Assembly (NCBI RefSeq): GCF_029026145.1
Contig: NZ_CP119078.1
Coordinates: 214,501-278,500, forward strand
Source: Legionella cardiaca
Lineage (GTDB): Bacteria; Pseudomonadota; Gammaproteobacteria; Legionellales; Legionellaceae
Length of the DNA: 64,000 nucleotides
Direction of reading: 5' to 3'
The notes beneath the pieces are model-generated. The model ran no database searches and had not been told where the DNA came from. It saw only the letters and a list, made by a program, of their open reading frames with translations. Below, piece after piece: positions 35,953-46,674 of this stretch. How positions within the stretch are numbered: position 1 is the stretch's first letter; each line of letters opens with the position of its first letter. The translations under genes and the position numbers were made by a program.

Positions 35953-36513
35953 ATGATTTTAAAAACTTATGACATTAACAAAATAGATCACTTGACTACA
36001 CCTGAGGAAGCCTTGCCCATTACACTGGATTCCCCTGCATTAGATATTTTTACAGATTTCCAAAAAATAGAACCTTTAGTGATTGATGAATCCCTGAGCG
36101 TGGTGGCAGCGGAAGATTTGATGAAGAAAACACATGTCAGATTAAAGCTAGTTATGAAAAATGACGAGTTTGTTGGTGCTGTGGCCTATGCTGACTTGGT
36201 TGGCGAGAAAATGATGGCGCTCTCTCACCATACCCCTAGACATCAAATTTTAGTTAGTGACGTGATGACACCCCGGACTGGTTTAAAAGCGATTGCCTTT
36301 CATGATTTGCAGCGGTGTAGGATAAGAGATGTGGTCGAAACATTGAAGAATGAAGGAAAGCAACATTTTTTAGTTATTGAAGAGGATATCCATCATATAC
36401 GCGGTATTCTTTCTGCAAGTGATATTGCGCGTCGTCTTCACGTCCCCATCGATATTAATAGGGTATCTACGTTTATAGATATTTATAAAGCACTTAATCA
36501 TGACAGGTATTAA
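35953..36513 (+). CDS. CBS-domain protein
   Basis: 186 aa. Two CBS motifs: VIDESLSVVAAEDLMKKTHV (about 43-80) and VSDVMTPRTGLKAI to GILSASDIARRL (about 98-158). Such pairs bind adenine nucleotides and regulate partner proteins; no enzymatic domain is attached. AAGGAA precedes the start. The partner is unknown and the genes around it are unrelated. Confidence 0.85.
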   Translation: MILKTYDINKIDHLTTPEEALPITLDSPALDIFTDFQKIEPLVIDESLSVVAAEDLMKKTHVRLKLVMKNDEFVGAVAYADLVGEKMMALSHHTPRHQILVSDVMTPRTGLKAIAFHDLQRCRIRDVVETLKNEGKQHFLVIEEDIHHIRGILSASDIARRLHVPIDINRVSTFIDIYKALNHDRY

Positions 36514-36659
36514 CTAGTTTCTTTGTCTTAATCGATGCTGCAGTAACTAGTGTGGTGTCGATTATAATAAAGATTATTTAAGATACTTTATGATTTAATT
36601 ATTGCCACATTGGATTTGGTTTGACATAATGATCAATTATTAATCTTTTTGTGACAATA

Positions 36660-37712
36660 ATGAAGTTTCGCGTTACTTTCTTACCTGTATTTAAACCGCT
36701 TGATATTGATTCCAACTTAACCATTGAAAAGCAGACAGACCTATTTTTGATGGAAGCCAGAGAAGTCATAAAACTGGCTATGGATCATACGAATGAATTG
36801 ATAAGTGAAGAGTCTGATTGCATGGGAATTGTAATTGGGCATGAAGATTTTTTTGAAAGTGGTGGAAAACACATTCAATGTGTTTCTCAAGCCCAAGGAT
36901 TAAATTATTTTGTAGAGGAACTTGCTAAGCTCAGTGAGAACTACCCCAATATTCTGCTTATTCCTGGAACTATTTATTTATCCGTTGAGAAAGAAATAAC
37001 TGATCGCAAATTTTATCGTCAGAATAAATCAAAAAATTATAATGCTGGGCTCTACGTACAGAATATTAGTCCAGTGTTTTATCAGGGACAGTTATTAAGG
37101 CTAATCAAAAAAGGGGATTATTTAAAAAGTGTTACTAAAACTGCTAAGTCTCGATTGATACGCAAGTCCTTATGTTTGGAAGCGGATTTTGTTGAAGCTC
37201 TAGGATCTAATTGTGAGCGTTTAGAAGTAGCTAGCTATGCTGAGGATGAGCTGGAACACTTGGTCCCCAGGGTAGTGATGTTTGGAAAAACTCCTTTGCC
37301 TGGAGAAGGTGCTTTGTTACGTCAACTTGATTTAACTGATAAAGCTCTTTTCTCACCAGAATTTACCATCAAGGGTATTCGTTTTGGCTTGGAAATTTGT
37401 GCCGATCACCAAAAGGCAGCAAAGGGAGAAAAAAAGCCTCTGGAAGGATTAGATATTCATTTACTAACGTCTTTTGGTCAAGTTCCTGTTTATGATGGCA
37501 CTGAAGGTAGAGGCTTTCTAATCCGTGCAGATCATGACAGTTCAACAATTCTTAAGGATAAACGAGTACTTGATATCAATAGGCCTTTTGAAATATACAA
37601 AGATAATCGATCTGCTCTGACTAATCTTTCTATGTTTTCAAGCACAGAAGACAATGGGCCAACAGTAGCCACCCTAGAACAAACATCAGCATCAGCGTCA
37701 ACTTCTAATTGA
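36660..37712 (+). CDS. Nitrilase-superfamily-like protein of unknown role
   Basis: 350 aa from the ATG at 36660 (a GTG three codons upstream is possible; no Shine-Dalgarno for either). The carbon-nitrogen hydrolase triad can be read as Glu62 (IGHEDFFE), Lys150 or 151 (RLIKKGDY) and Cys247 (GLEICADH), with LLIPGTIYLS as the typical strand. Residues 80-180 are poorly conserved and the tail is Ser/Thr-rich (TSASASTSN). No signal peptide. It could be a divergent amidase or an effector that uses the fold; a stand-alone gene with no linked pathway leaves the substrate open. Confidence 0.55.
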   Translation: MKFRVTFLPVFKPLDIDSNLTIEKQTDLFLMEAREVIKLAMDHTNELISEESDCMGIVIGHEDFFESGGKHIQCVSQAQGLNYFVEELAKLSENYPNILLIPGTIYLSVEKEITDRKFYRQNKSKNYNAGLYVQNISPVFYQGQLLRLIKKGDYLKSVTKTAKSRLIRKSLCLEADFVEALGSNCERLEVASYAEDELEHLVPRVVMFGKTPLPGEGALLRQLDLTDKALFSPEFTIKGIRFGLEICADHQKAAKGEKKPLEGLDIHLLTSFGQVPVYDGTEGRGFLIRADHDSSTILKDKRVLDINRPFEIYKDNRSALTNLSMFSSTEDNGPTVATLEQTSASASTSN

Positions 37713-37736
37713 TGCGCTAAGAACTTAAAAAGTTAA

Positions 37737-39323
37737 TTAATGTTTAAAATGGCGATAACCCGTCAGCACCATTGCTATCCCAGCAGTATTTGCTCTTTCA
37801 ATAATTTGTTTATCACGGATAGAACCTCCTGGCTGAATAACAGCCGTGATACCTGCTTCAATGGCCATATCGACTGTATCTGTAAAAGGAATAAATGCAT
37901 CGGATGCCAGAACTGCACCTGTGGTAGAGTATCCCCCTTCTTTTGCTTGCCATAAAGCGATGCGTGTACTCATGACGCGACTGGTTTGTCCGGCACCAAT
38001 ACCCAAAGTAGCCGTATTTTTAGCGAGAACAATGGCATTTGATTTGACATGTTTGACTGCTATCCATGCAAACATTAAATCTTGAATCTCTTGCTTTGTC
38101 GGTTTTTTTTCAGTTATGAAGTTAAATTCTTTGTTATTAATTAAATAGTCGTCATGCTCTTGCACAAGTAATCCACCATGAATGCTACGCAGGTCTAATC
38201 TGGATTCATTTCGTACCTGCCATTCGCCGGTGATTAAGATACGAATCGCTGGTTTTGTGGCAAAAATAGCTTTGGCTGCTTCAGTAATAGCAGGAGTAAT
38301 GATGACTTCTGCAAATTGCTTTTCCAGAATAAGTTTGGCGGTTTCTTCATCAATCGTTTGATTGAAGGCTAAAATTCCACCATAACTTGAGATTGGATCA
38401 GCCTGGAAGGCACGTAAATAAGCATTTCCAATTGTGTCACCTAGAGCTATTCCGCACGGGTTGCCGTGTTTGACAATCACACAGGTTGCTTCTGTTGTCG
38501 GGAATGAACGAACGCAATCATAAGCGGCATCGGCATCAAGCAGGTTATTATAAGAGAGTTGTTTTCCTTGAATTACTTCCGCCATAGCTAAGGAATCTTG
38601 CGGGGGATTTTTATCTCGATAAAAGATGGCCTGCTGATGAGGATTTTCACCATAACGCAGCTCAGATTGTTGTTTAAACTGACATGTCAATACAGAGGGG
38701 AAACCAGAAGGTTCTTTAGCATCATTTAATGTGCCTAAATAATTAGCGATAGCGGCATCATAGGCTGCTGTATGAGCAAAAGCTTTTTTTGCTAATAAAA
38801 ATCCCCAATTTTTCGGAGCTTTTTTAGTACGTAGATACGTTTCCACTGAATCATAATCATCAGGAGTAATTACAACAAAGACATGAGCATGATTTTTCGC
38901 AGCCGAGCGAATCATGGCTGGTCCACCAATATCGATATTTTCGATAGCTTTTTGAAAATCGCAATCATGGCTGCTAATAGTTTGTTCGAATGGATATAGA
39001 TTTACCACCAATAAATCAAATCTTTCGATTTGGTGTTCATGTAAGAGAATTTCATCTTCTTGTCCACGTGCTAAAAGACCTGCATGAATTGCCGGATGTA
39101 ATGTTTTGACTCGACCATCAAGCATTTCAGGGAAATGGGTACAAGAACTAACGTCCGTTACTGGTAAGTCATGACTTTGCAAAAGCGCTGCTGTATTACC
39201 CGTCGCAACCAGTTCAATTCCATGACTGTGAAGTACCTGCCCTAATTTTACAATGCCCCGTTTGTCAGAAACACTTAACAATGCTCTTTTGGGAATGAAA
39301 GGAACAAAATTCTGGTCAGTCAT
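37737..39323 (-). CDS. purH: Bifunctional AICAR transformylase/IMP cyclohydrolase
   Basis: 528 aa from the ATG at 39323, close to the usual 529. N-terminal MGS-like cyclohydrolase domain (RALLSVSDKRGI), C-terminal transformylase with KHGNPCGIAL and ECTTD-like QADPISSYGG. It carries out the last two steps of IMP synthesis. purA at the right end of the window continues the path to AMP. Confidence 0.96.
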   Translation of the reverse strand: MTDQNFVPFIPKRALLSVSDKRGIVKLGQVLHSHGIELVATGNTAALLQSHDLPVTDVSSCTHFPEMLDGRVKTLHPAIHAGLLARGQEDEILLHEHQIERFDLLVVNLYPFEQTISSHDCDFQKAIENIDIGGPAMIRSAAKNHAHVFVVITPDDYDSVETYLRTKKAPKNWGFLLAKKAFAHTAAYDAAIANYLGTLNDAKEPSGFPSVLTCQFKQQSELRYGENPHQQAIFYRDKNPPQDSLAMAEVIQGKQLSYNNLLDADAAYDCVRSFPTTEATCVIVKHGNPCGIALGDTIGNAYLRAFQADPISSYGGILAFNQTIDEETAKLILEKQFAEVIITPAITEAAKAIFATKPAIRILITGEWQVRNESRLDLRSIHGGLLVQEHDDYLINNKEFNFITEKKPTKQEIQDLMFAWIAVKHVKSNAIVLAKNTATLGIGAGQTSRVMSTRIALWQAKEGGYSTTGAVLASDAFIPFTDTVDMAIEAGITAVIQPGGSIRDKQIIERANTAGIAMVLTGYRHFKH

Positions 39324-39395
39324 GATTATGAGATCCATTAAAACGCAATTTATAGTTCAGTGCATATATTCCGCGGCGTGTTGGACCAAAGTCTA

Positions 39396-40265
39396 TTAGC
39401 GGCGGGTAAAAACTAATAAGCACCAGCCATCCATTGTTTTGGAGTCGTGGTGATTAAAATCAGTTTGATAGGCCTCAATTAACGAGGCTGCCTGATCTTC
39501 CAAAATTCCAGAGATTATCAGGGTCCCATTGGTTTTAAGCAAGTCTTTAAATTTGCTTTGCAAACCAAGCAGTGGTGCTAGCAAAATGTTAGCGATTAAT
39601 AAATCAACCTTACTATCCAAATTCTCAGGAAACCCTATGCTTAGTTGGGAGGCATTCTCCACATTGGCAAGAGCATTATTGGTAGTTGCTTGCAAAGCCT
39701 GCTCATCAATGTCTACAGCATACACCTTGGCAGCACCAAGTTTTAATGCAGCAAGAGCAAGAATTCCTGAGCCACAACCATAATCAATCACTGTTTTATC
39801 TTGCAATGGCGCCTGGTCAAGCCAAGTTAAGCAAAGAAAGGTTGTTGGATGAGTTCCTGTGCCAAATGCTAATCCGGGATCTAAAATCAAATTAACCGCG
39901 TTCGGTTCTGGCGGCTCCATCCATGAAGGACAAATCCATAGATTCTGGCCAAAGCGCTGTGGTTTGAAATCTTTCATCCAGGCGCGTTCCCAATCCTGAT
40001 CAGCCAAGGTATGGAGGGAAAATTGCAAATTCTGATATTGCGAACTTAAATTTTGCATCGCTTGCTTTGCATCATTCTCTTCGGCATACAGGGCATTAAT
40101 AATCACATCAGGCCAAAGGGGCATGGTTCCTGGTTCTGGCTCCAAGACAGGATCATCATGTTTATCAGTAAGGGTAATCGATAAAGCGCCAGTTTCTTCC
40201 AGCGCTTCACTTAATGCATCCACATCATCACGGTGGCATTGATCAATTTTTACTTCATACCACAC
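39396..40265 (-). CDS. prmA: Ribosomal protein L11 methyltransferase
   Basis: 289 aa. N-terminal substrate domain, then a class I SAM fold with VIDYGCGSGILALAALKLGA (about 159-178) and NILLAPL. It trimethylates L11. Four bases after accC, in the operon aroQ-accB-accC-prmA. Confidence 0.94.
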   Translation of the reverse strand: MWYEVKIDQCHRDDVDALSEALEETGALSITLTDKHDDPVLEPEPGTMPLWPDVIINALYAEENDAKQAMQNLSSQYQNLQFSLHTLADQDWERAWMKDFKPQRFGQNLWICPSWMEPPEPNAVNLILDPGLAFGTGTHPTTFLCLTWLDQAPLQDKTVIDYGCGSGILALAALKLGAAKVYAVDIDEQALQATTNNALANVENASQLSIGFPENLDSKVDLLIANILLAPLLGLQSKFKDLLKTNGTLIISGILEDQAASLIEAYQTDFNHHDSKTMDGWCLLVFTRR

Positions 40266-40269
40266 GAAA

Positions 40270-41610
40270 TTATTCCTTCAACATTTTTTCTAGATAATGG
40301 ATATTCGTTCCACCTTGCATAAAAGCCTTATCTTTAAGAATACGTTGATGTAATTCTGTATTTGTTTTAATGCCATCGATAATAATCTCATCGAGCGCAT
40401 TGCGCATTCTGGCAAAGGCTTCTGCCCGTGTTTCGCCATAACTGATTAGTTTCCCAATCATGGAGTCATAGTTCGGTGGTACGGTATAACTACTATAAAT
40501 GTGAGAGTCAAAACGAATGCCTGGTCCCCCTGGTTGGTGCAGTAAACGAATAGTACCAGGTGAAGGCATAAAGGTTTTTGCATCTTCAGCATTGATTCGG
40601 CATTCGATAGCATGACCGCGAAATTTGATATCTTCCTGCTGTAACGTAAAGGGTATGTCACTGGCAATTTTAATTTGTTCTTTTACAATATCGATACCGG
40701 TAATCATTTCAGTGACTGAGTGCTCAACTTGAATACGGGTATTCATTTCAATGAAATAAAAGCAACCATCTTGATACAAAAATTCAAAGGTTCCTGCGCC
40801 ACGATATTTTAATTCACGGCAGGCATTAACGACTGATTCACCAATTTTTTGGCGCAATTCAGGGCTAATACCAGGAGCAGGTGCCTCTTCAACGACTTTT
40901 TGGTGTCGGCGCTGCATGGAACAATCGCGCTCACCTAAATGAATGGCATTCCCTTTGCCATCACCAAGCACCTGAAATTCAATATGCCGTGGATTTTCAA
41001 GAAACTTCTCCATATAGACCATGGAGTTATTAAAAGCTGCTTTTGCTTCACTACGAGTTAGTGCGATGGCATTCAGCAAATTTGCTTCTGTATGCACAAC
41101 GCGCATGCCACGACCACCACCGCCGCCAGCGGCTTTAATAATGACCGGATAGCCAATTTGACGACCTAGTTCAAGATTGCGGGCATCATCGTCAGTTAGT
41201 GGACCATCTGAACCTGGAACGCAGGGAACGCCTGTTTTTTTCATGGCAGCAATGGCAGAGACTTTATCACCCATTAAGCGAATGGTATCTCCGCGTGGTC
41301 CAATGAAGCGAAATCCACTCTGCTCAACAATATCTGCAAAATCTGCATTTTCAGATAAAAAACCATAGCCTGGATGAATTGCAACAGCATCGGTAATTTC
41401 TGCCGCCGAAATAATCGCTGGGATATTTAAATAGCTTTTTTGGGAACTGGCAGGCCCAATACATACTGTTTCATCAGCAAGGCGTACATGGAGTAAGTCT
41501 TTATCAACATCAGAATGGACTGCAACAGTTTGAATGCCAAGCTCTTTACAAGCACGTAAAATACGAAGTGCAATTTCGCCACGGTTGGCGATAACAATTT
41601 TACTAAGCAT
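40270..41610 (-). CDS. accC: Biotin carboxylase subunit of acetyl-CoA carboxylase
   Basis: 446 aa from the ATG at 41610 (GAGA upstream). ATP-grasp fold: [12 protein letters not shown] (Gly-rich loop), [10 protein letters not shown] (active-site Arg and Glu), [13 protein letters not shown] at the N-terminus. It carboxylates the biotin on AccB for fatty acid synthesis. Confidence 0.97.
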   Translation of the reverse strand: MLSKIVIANRGEIALRILRACKELGIQTVAVHSDVDKDLLHVRLADETVCIGPASSQKSYLNIPAIISAAEITDAVAIHPGYGFLSENADFADIVEQSGFRFIGPRGDTIRLMGDKVSAIAAMKKTGVPCVPGSDGPLTDDDARNLELGRQIGYPVIIKAAGGGGGRGMRVVHTEANLLNAIALTRSEAKAAFNNSMVYMEKFLENPRHIEFQVLGDGKGNAIHLGERDCSMQRRHQKVVEEAPAPGISPELRQKIGESVVNACRELKYRGAGTFEFLYQDGCFYFIEMNTRIQVEHSVTEMITGIDIVKEQIKIASDIPFTLQQEDIKFRGHAIECRINAEDAKTFMPSPGTIRLLHQPGGPGIRFDSHIYSSYTVPPNYDSMIGKLISYGETRAEAFARMRNALDEIIIDGIKTNTELHQRILKDKAFMQGGTNIHYLEKMLKE

Positions 41611-41622
41611 CAATTAACTCTC

Positions 41623-42087
41623 TTATTCTTCAATGACAAATAGGGCCTGGTCATATTCAACGGGTTCACCATTAGCCACCAGAATATCCACTATTTTCCC
41701 TGCTCTATCCGCTTCAATTTCATTAAACATTTTCATTGCTTCAACAATACAGAGTGTATCGCCGACTTTGACTGACTGCCCGATAGTTACGAAAGGTGCC
41801 GCATCGGGAGAGGGTGATGTATACATTGTTCCTACCATTGGCGAGCGAACTTTATGGCCTGCAGTTACTGGTGCTGTAGCTTTATTTTCACTCGGTGCTG
41901 CTGCAGGTGCTGCTGGTGGTGGGGTCGAGTGTACTGGCGGAGCGACATAACGTATTTGCGCAGGATGTTCGCCTGAGTAATTGTGGCGGCTTAAGCGAAC
42001 CGATTCTTCGCCCTCTTTAATTTCAATTTCAGAGATACCGGTTTCTTCTAATAATTCGATCAATTTTTTGATTTTGCGAATATCCAT
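41623..42087 (-). CDS. accB: Biotin carboxyl carrier protein
   Basis: 154 aa. Pro/Ala-rich linker (50-75) followed by the biotinyl domain; biotin is attached to Lys119 in EAMKM. Works with AccC, which lies 12 bp downstream. Confidence 0.97.
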   Translation of the reverse strand: MDIRKIKKLIELLEETGISEIEIKEGEESVRLSRHNYSGEHPAQIRYVAPPVHSTPPPAAPAAAPSENKATAPVTAGHKVRSPMVGTMYTSPSPDAAPFVTIGQSVKVGDTLCIVEAMKMFNEIEADRAGKIVDILVANGEPVEYDQALFVIEE

Positions 42088-42100
42088 TGATAATAACTCT

Positions 42101-42541
42101 CTAATTTAATTCGTTGATAATTGCTTGCAGAGCCAGGGAATATCCCTTAACTCCTAACCCACTGATAACGCCTTTGGCGATATCGGAAAAATAAGAATGA
42201 TGGCGAAAAGATTCGCGCGCATAGATATTGCTGATATGAACCTCAATGAATGGAAGATTTCCAGCTAATAAGGCATCGCGTAAGGCAATACTTGTATGGG
42301 TAAAAGCGGCAGGATTAATAATGAGATAATCCATTTTATCGTCTGCTGCCTGATGAATCATCTCAATCAATTCAGCCTCATTGTTACTTTGTTTGCTGGT
42401 AAGCGAGATGCCAGCAGTTTTGGCTTCTTGATTTAACAAGACATCTAACTCCTTTAACGTCATTGAGCCATAGACATTAGGCTCGCGTAATCCTAGACGA
42501 TTCAGGTTTGGCCCGTGGAGAACAAGTATTTTCTTCATCAT
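42101..42541 (-). CDS. aroQ: Type II 3-dehydroquinate dehydratase
   Basis: 146 aa from the first of two adjacent ATGs at 42541 ([17 protein letters not shown]). Catalytic Tyr in the NVYG segment, [10 protein letters not shown] and [11 protein letters not shown] present. Third step of the shikimate pathway. The aroQ-accB-accC order is common in gammaproteobacteria. Confidence 0.95.
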   Translation of the reverse strand: MMKKILVLHGPNLNRLGLREPNVYGSMTLKELDVLLNQEAKTAGISLTSKQSNNEAELIEMIHQAADDKMDYLIINPAAFTHTSIALRDALLAGNLPFIEVHISNIYARESFRHHSYFSDIAKGVISGLGVKGYSLALQAIINELN

Positions 42542-42809
42542 AAGGAGATTTGACAAAATTGAAGGGATTCTGCCTGATCTTTGTAATAATGTCTAGATGT
42601 CCGAGGATATCGGCATGATGTCAGCACGATAGCAGTTTTTTTCCAGTCATGCTGTGCGAAGGAGTTATTTTCTTATGACGTTATGAAGGAGAATGACAGA
42701 TGGAGGCAATTTAGAAACTATTTACGGCAAAAAGTAGGCAAATTTCGTAAATTCACTGGTAATTAAGTGAAGGCTCAAATTAAAATCACTAATTTTTGGA
42801 GACATTGTA

Positions 42810-43355
42810 TTGAGTGGTGTAAGGCATCAATATCAGGATTTAATTACCATTTTTAACCGTTGTTTTGAAGCGAGATACAACACGAAATTAGTTAAAGGGG
42901 ATACAGAACCTGTTTATCTTCCTGCCAACGGAAAACAACCCTATCATGCCATTTTTTTTGCGCATGGCTTTTTTAGTAGTGCGCTCCATGAGTGTGCCCA
43001 TTGGCTTATCGCAGGCAAGGAGCGCAGAAAACAAGTTGATTATGGTTATTGGTATGAGCCTGATGGCCGCACGGCAGAGCAACAAATTATTTTTCAACGG
43101 GTTGAAGCGAAACCACAGGCTTTAGAATGGATACTCTCCGTTGCTGCAGGATATCGTTTCTACGTTAGTGTTGATAATTTAAATGGGCAAGCCTTGGATG
43201 TTGATGCGTTTAAACAAGCTATTTATCAACAAGTAGTTTCTTATTGTGAACGAGGATTGCCGCAACGAGCTGCTCACTTTCGTCAGGAGTTATGTCAATT
43301 TTATGCAACACCGTCACCGTTGATGATAGAGCAGTTTAGTATCGAGAAAATTTAA
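42810..43355 (+). CDS. epmC: EF-P hydroxylase EpmC-like protein
   Basis: 181 aa with a TTG start, supported by GGAG seven bases upstream. HGFFSSALHECAHWLIAGKERR gives the metal-binding His/Glu region of the YfcM/EpmC family, and YGYWYEPDGR is also conserved. In other bacteria it hydroxylates beta-lysylated elongation factor P. EpmA and EpmB are not in this window. Confidence 0.88.
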   Translation: MSGVRHQYQDLITIFNRCFEARYNTKLVKGDTEPVYLPANGKQPYHAIFFAHGFFSSALHECAHWLIAGKERRKQVDYGYWYEPDGRTAEQQIIFQRVEAKPQALEWILSVAAGYRFYVSVDNLNGQALDVDAFKQAIYQQVVSYCERGLPQRAAHFRQELCQFYATPSPLMIEQFSIEKI

Positions 43356-43530
43356 CACAACACTTTTCTTGCAAAGCGATAAAGGCTGTACTTCAATAAC
43401 ACTTTGAAATACCTTAATAATGATAAGCTTCTAGTATAATGCTATTGATGTTTCGATCATAGTTGCACCAGGAATTTGATTTGAGATGTCAATAAATTCT
43501 AAACGATTGTGATAAGCAATGGATTGATTT

Positions 43531-45324
43531 ATGGCGACTACCTATATTACTGATGTTACTTTGCGTGACGCACACCAGTGCTTGATAGCGACTCGAATGC
43601 GTACGGAAGATATGCTGCCTGTATGTCCTAAAATGGATCAGGTTGGTTTTTGGGCAATGGAAGTTTGGGGAGGGGCAACCTTTGATGCCTGCTTGCGATT
43701 TTTAAAAGAAGATCCCTGGCTAAGATTGCGGCAATTACGTAATGCTTTACCCAATACCCGTTTATCAATGTTATTGCGCGGTCAAAATTTATTGGGTTAT
43801 CGTCATTATGCTGATGACGTGGTGCAAGCTTTTGTGAAACTTGCCGCGAATAATGGTGTTGATGTCTTTCGTGTTTTTGATGCGTTAAATGATGTGCGTA
43901 ATTTAAGGGTGGCCCTGGAAGCAGTCAAAGCAAATAAAAAACATGCGCAAGGAACAATTTGCTATACAACGAGTCCGGTTCACACCCTGGATAATTTTGT
44001 TGAATTAGGTAAAGCACTTGCTGAGATGGGTTGCGATAGCATTGCTATTAAAGACATGGCCGGTTTATTAACACCTGCTGCGACGGTGGCTTTATACAAG
44101 GCCTTGGCTGATGCGACGCAGTTACCTATTCATCTTCATAGTCATTCTACTTCCGGACTTGCTAGTATGTGCCACTACCAAGCCGTTCTTGCCGGTTGCA
44201 GGCATATTGATACAGCTATTTCCTCCTTTTCCGGGGGCGCTTCTCATCCTGCGACTGAATCATTAGTGGCGGCATTAGCAGGAACGGAGTATGACACTGG
44301 TTTAGATTTAAATATTCTTCTTGATATCGGTGAGTATTTCAAAAAAGTCCGTAAAAAATATCAACAATTTGAAAGTGAAGCCCAAGATATCGATCCCCGA
44401 GTACAAGTTTACCAAGTGCCAGGAGGAATGATTTCGAATCTGTACAGCCAATTAAAAGAACAACAAGCTCTGGATAAAATAAATGCTGTGCATGCTGAAA
44501 TTCCTCGCGTACGCCATGATTTAGGTTATCCTCCATTAGTGACGCCAACATCGCAAATTGTTGGTACACAAGCGGTAATGAATGTTTTAACAGGGGAACG
44601 CTACAAAACCATTACCAATGAGGTCAAACTGTACTGCCAAGGCAAATACGGTGCTGCTCCTGGAAAAATTAGTCAAAGTTTACGTAAAAAAGCCATTGGT
44701 CGCACGGAAATTATTGATGTTCGGCCGGCTGATTTAATTCCCCAGGAACTTAGCCGCTTACGACAGGAAATTGGCGAGCTTGCAAAAAGCGATGAGGATG
44801 TTCTTTCTTATGCCATGTTCCCAGAAATTGGTAAGCAATTTTTAGAGCAACGACAAAATAATGCGCTTTCACCAGAGCCACTCATCTCCAAAACAGCGGA
44901 TGTCCAGGGAAGTAGTATGTCAGAGTTTGATATTACATTACACGGTGAGAGTTATCATGTGAAGGTGGCAGGTTATGGTGAACGTGAAAGCGGACAGCAA
45001 GCTTGTTTTTTATGGGTAGACGGCGTGCCTGAAGAAGTTATTATTGACCTGAATGACGATGCAGAAGAAGCAGTGATAGCTGGTAAAAAAAGAACCTCTG
45101 GACCTGGAGATATTAACGTTGCTATGCCTGGAACTATCGTTAATCTTAATGTTGAAGTGGGACAACAAGTAACTACAGGGCAAGTGTTATTAGTGCTTGA
45201 GGCGATGAAAATGGAGACTGAAATCCAAGCGCCGTTTAATGGTAGGGTTGCTGAGATATTTTGCCAGAAAGGAGATAAAGTCACTCCTGCACAAGTCTTA
45301 ATGCATGTGCAGAAAGAAGGGTAG
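43531..45324 (+). CDS. oadA: Oxaloacetate decarboxylase alpha / pyruvate carboxylase B subunit
   Basis: 597 aa. Carboxyltransferase barrel with DVTLRDAHQCL (metal and substrate site), conserved SHSTSGLASMCHY, and a C-terminal biotinyl domain with EAMKMETEIQ. No membrane beta or gamma subunits of the Na+ pump are nearby. So it may instead pair with a separate biotin carboxylase as a two-subunit pyruvate carboxylase, or act as soluble decarboxylase. The name is kept for the family. Confidence 0.85.
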   Translation: MATTYITDVTLRDAHQCLIATRMRTEDMLPVCPKMDQVGFWAMEVWGGATFDACLRFLKEDPWLRLRQLRNALPNTRLSMLLRGQNLLGYRHYADDVVQAFVKLAANNGVDVFRVFDALNDVRNLRVALEAVKANKKHAQGTICYTTSPVHTLDNFVELGKALAEMGCDSIAIKDMAGLLTPAATVALYKALADATQLPIHLHSHSTSGLASMCHYQAVLAGCRHIDTAISSFSGGASHPATESLVAALAGTEYDTGLDLNILLDIGEYFKKVRKKYQQFESEAQDIDPRVQVYQVPGGMISNLYSQLKEQQALDKINAVHAEIPRVRHDLGYPPLVTPTSQIVGTQAVMNVLTGERYKTITNEVKLYCQGKYGAAPGKISQSLRKKAIGRTEIIDVRPADLIPQELSRLRQEIGELAKSDEDVLSYAMFPEIGKQFLEQRQNNALSPEPLISKTADVQGSSMSEFDITLHGESYHVKVAGYGERESGQQACFLWVDGVPEEVIIDLNDDAEEAVIAGKKRTSGPGDINVAMPGTIVNLNVEVGQQVTTGQVLLVLEAMKMETEIQAPFNGRVAEIFCQKGDKVTPAQVLMHVQKEG

Positions 45325-45331
45325 CTTGTTG

Positions 45332-46288
45332 TTATCGATGCCCAGCTTTTACAATTCGCTCCCGAATGCCTTGCCAGCCATCATTTTCGGGAGGTAATTC
45401 AATCGCGATAACCGCGGCTTTTGATTGATCTGCTCGTCGAAGTTGATAATACAACTCAAATGCTGCCTTTTCTGGTGAGAGTGGAAGCTGATAATGCAAA
45501 TGAGCAGGAAAGTTGTCTGGATCAGCAAAGCTAATTACATAAACTAAAGAAGGTGTTTCTTTGCAAAATTGGCGAATGGCGTTGACATCTGAAAAACAAT
45601 GCAGTGGTTTTTCTGGTTGATAGTGACTTGCCAATTTTCCGGGAGCGCGAATTGGACTGTCAGCCTGCGAAGATTTACCTGGTAAATTGGCAATAATTTC
45701 CTGTTCCGTAATCACGCCGTGTCGTAAAAGTTGATAATGCTCAGGTGCTGTTGCTGCAAGAATAGTAGACTCAATTCCTACCTGGCAACGTCCACCATCG
45801 AGAATGAGCAAATCCTTATTATTAAAACTATCTCGGACGTGTTCGGCGGTTGTTGGACTAATTTTGCCAAAGGGATTGGCAGAAGGAGCCACTAAAGGAA
45901 AGCCTAACTCGGTTAACAGTTTTTGGGCAATAGGGTGTTTGGGACAACGTAAGGCAACTGTATCCTGGCCGCCGGTTATAAGTGGACTAACTTCAGCCAT
46001 ATTAGCTTGCAGGACTAGGGTTAATGGTCCGGGCCAAAAATGATCAATCAGCGTTTGTGCATAATCTGGGAGAAAAGAAACCCACCTGGATAAATCCCAA
46101 TGTTGAGCCACATGCATAATTAAAGGGTGATTTAATGGCCTGTTTTTTAGCGCATAAATTTTACGAATGGCTGTTTCATCTTCGGCGTTGCCGGCAAGGC
46201 CATAAACTGTTTCTGTAGGGATGGCAACAATATCTCCGCGCGTTAGGTAAGTTTTTGCTAATTCAATATCAGTAGTTATGGTGCTCAT
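45332..46288 (-). CDS. tsaC: Threonylcarbamoyl-AMP synthase, Sua5 type
   Basis: 318 aa, longer than TsaC (about 190) because of the extra C-terminal Sua5 domain. VAIPTETVYGLAGNA is the conserved start, with KNRPLNHPL and the APSANPFGKISPT loop; the domain linker is near SPIRAPGKLASHYQP. It makes TC-AMP for the t6A modification completed by TsaD (18341-19354). It converges with oadA with an 8-bp gap. Confidence 0.92.
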   Translation of the reverse strand: MSTITTDIELAKTYLTRGDIVAIPTETVYGLAGNAEDETAIRKIYALKNRPLNHPLIMHVAQHWDLSRWVSFLPDYAQTLIDHFWPGPLTLVLQANMAEVSPLITGGQDTVALRCPKHPIAQKLLTELGFPLVAPSANPFGKISPTTAEHVRDSFNNKDLLILDGGRCQVGIESTILAATAPEHYQLLRHGVITEQEIIANLPGKSSQADSPIRAPGKLASHYQPEKPLHCFSDVNAIRQFCKETPSLVYVISFADPDNFPAHLHYQLPLSPEKAAFELYYQLRRADQSKAAVIAIELPPENDGWQGIRERIVKAGHR

Positions 46289-46674
46289 AAAAAATAAAAC
46301 GTCCCGTATTTATGCATTGATTACAGCAACTAGACAAATTTATTCAGTGTTTATGTAATATTGTAAAAAAAATATCTCAACAAGTTAAACTTTTTCTAGT
46401 AGCTGAATTGGTTGATGAATTTTATACACATTTGACCAAAATAAACAAAGCTTGTCGCTTTAAATGAGTAATTTTAGCACAGAGTTTTTCTTATTTTGTT
46501 TTAATTGCGCATAATTGAGAGCTCGCCCTAATTTGAAAAAAAGAAAAATTATGTTAGTTTGACCAATACCTGTTAAGATTGGCGTTCGGATTTTAGCTAG
46601 GACAACCTCAAGGAAATTGCTTAATCTAAAATTCGAATTTCAGCTCAACGGGATATGTTCAAGGGGTTGTTATC
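46289..46674. other. AT-rich non-coding region upstream of proA
   Basis: About 390 bp with no ORF of note. It is rich in A/T tracts, and probably holds the promoters of tsaC (leftwards) and of the leader/proA unit. The sequence alone does not fix a start site. Confidence 0.4.
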
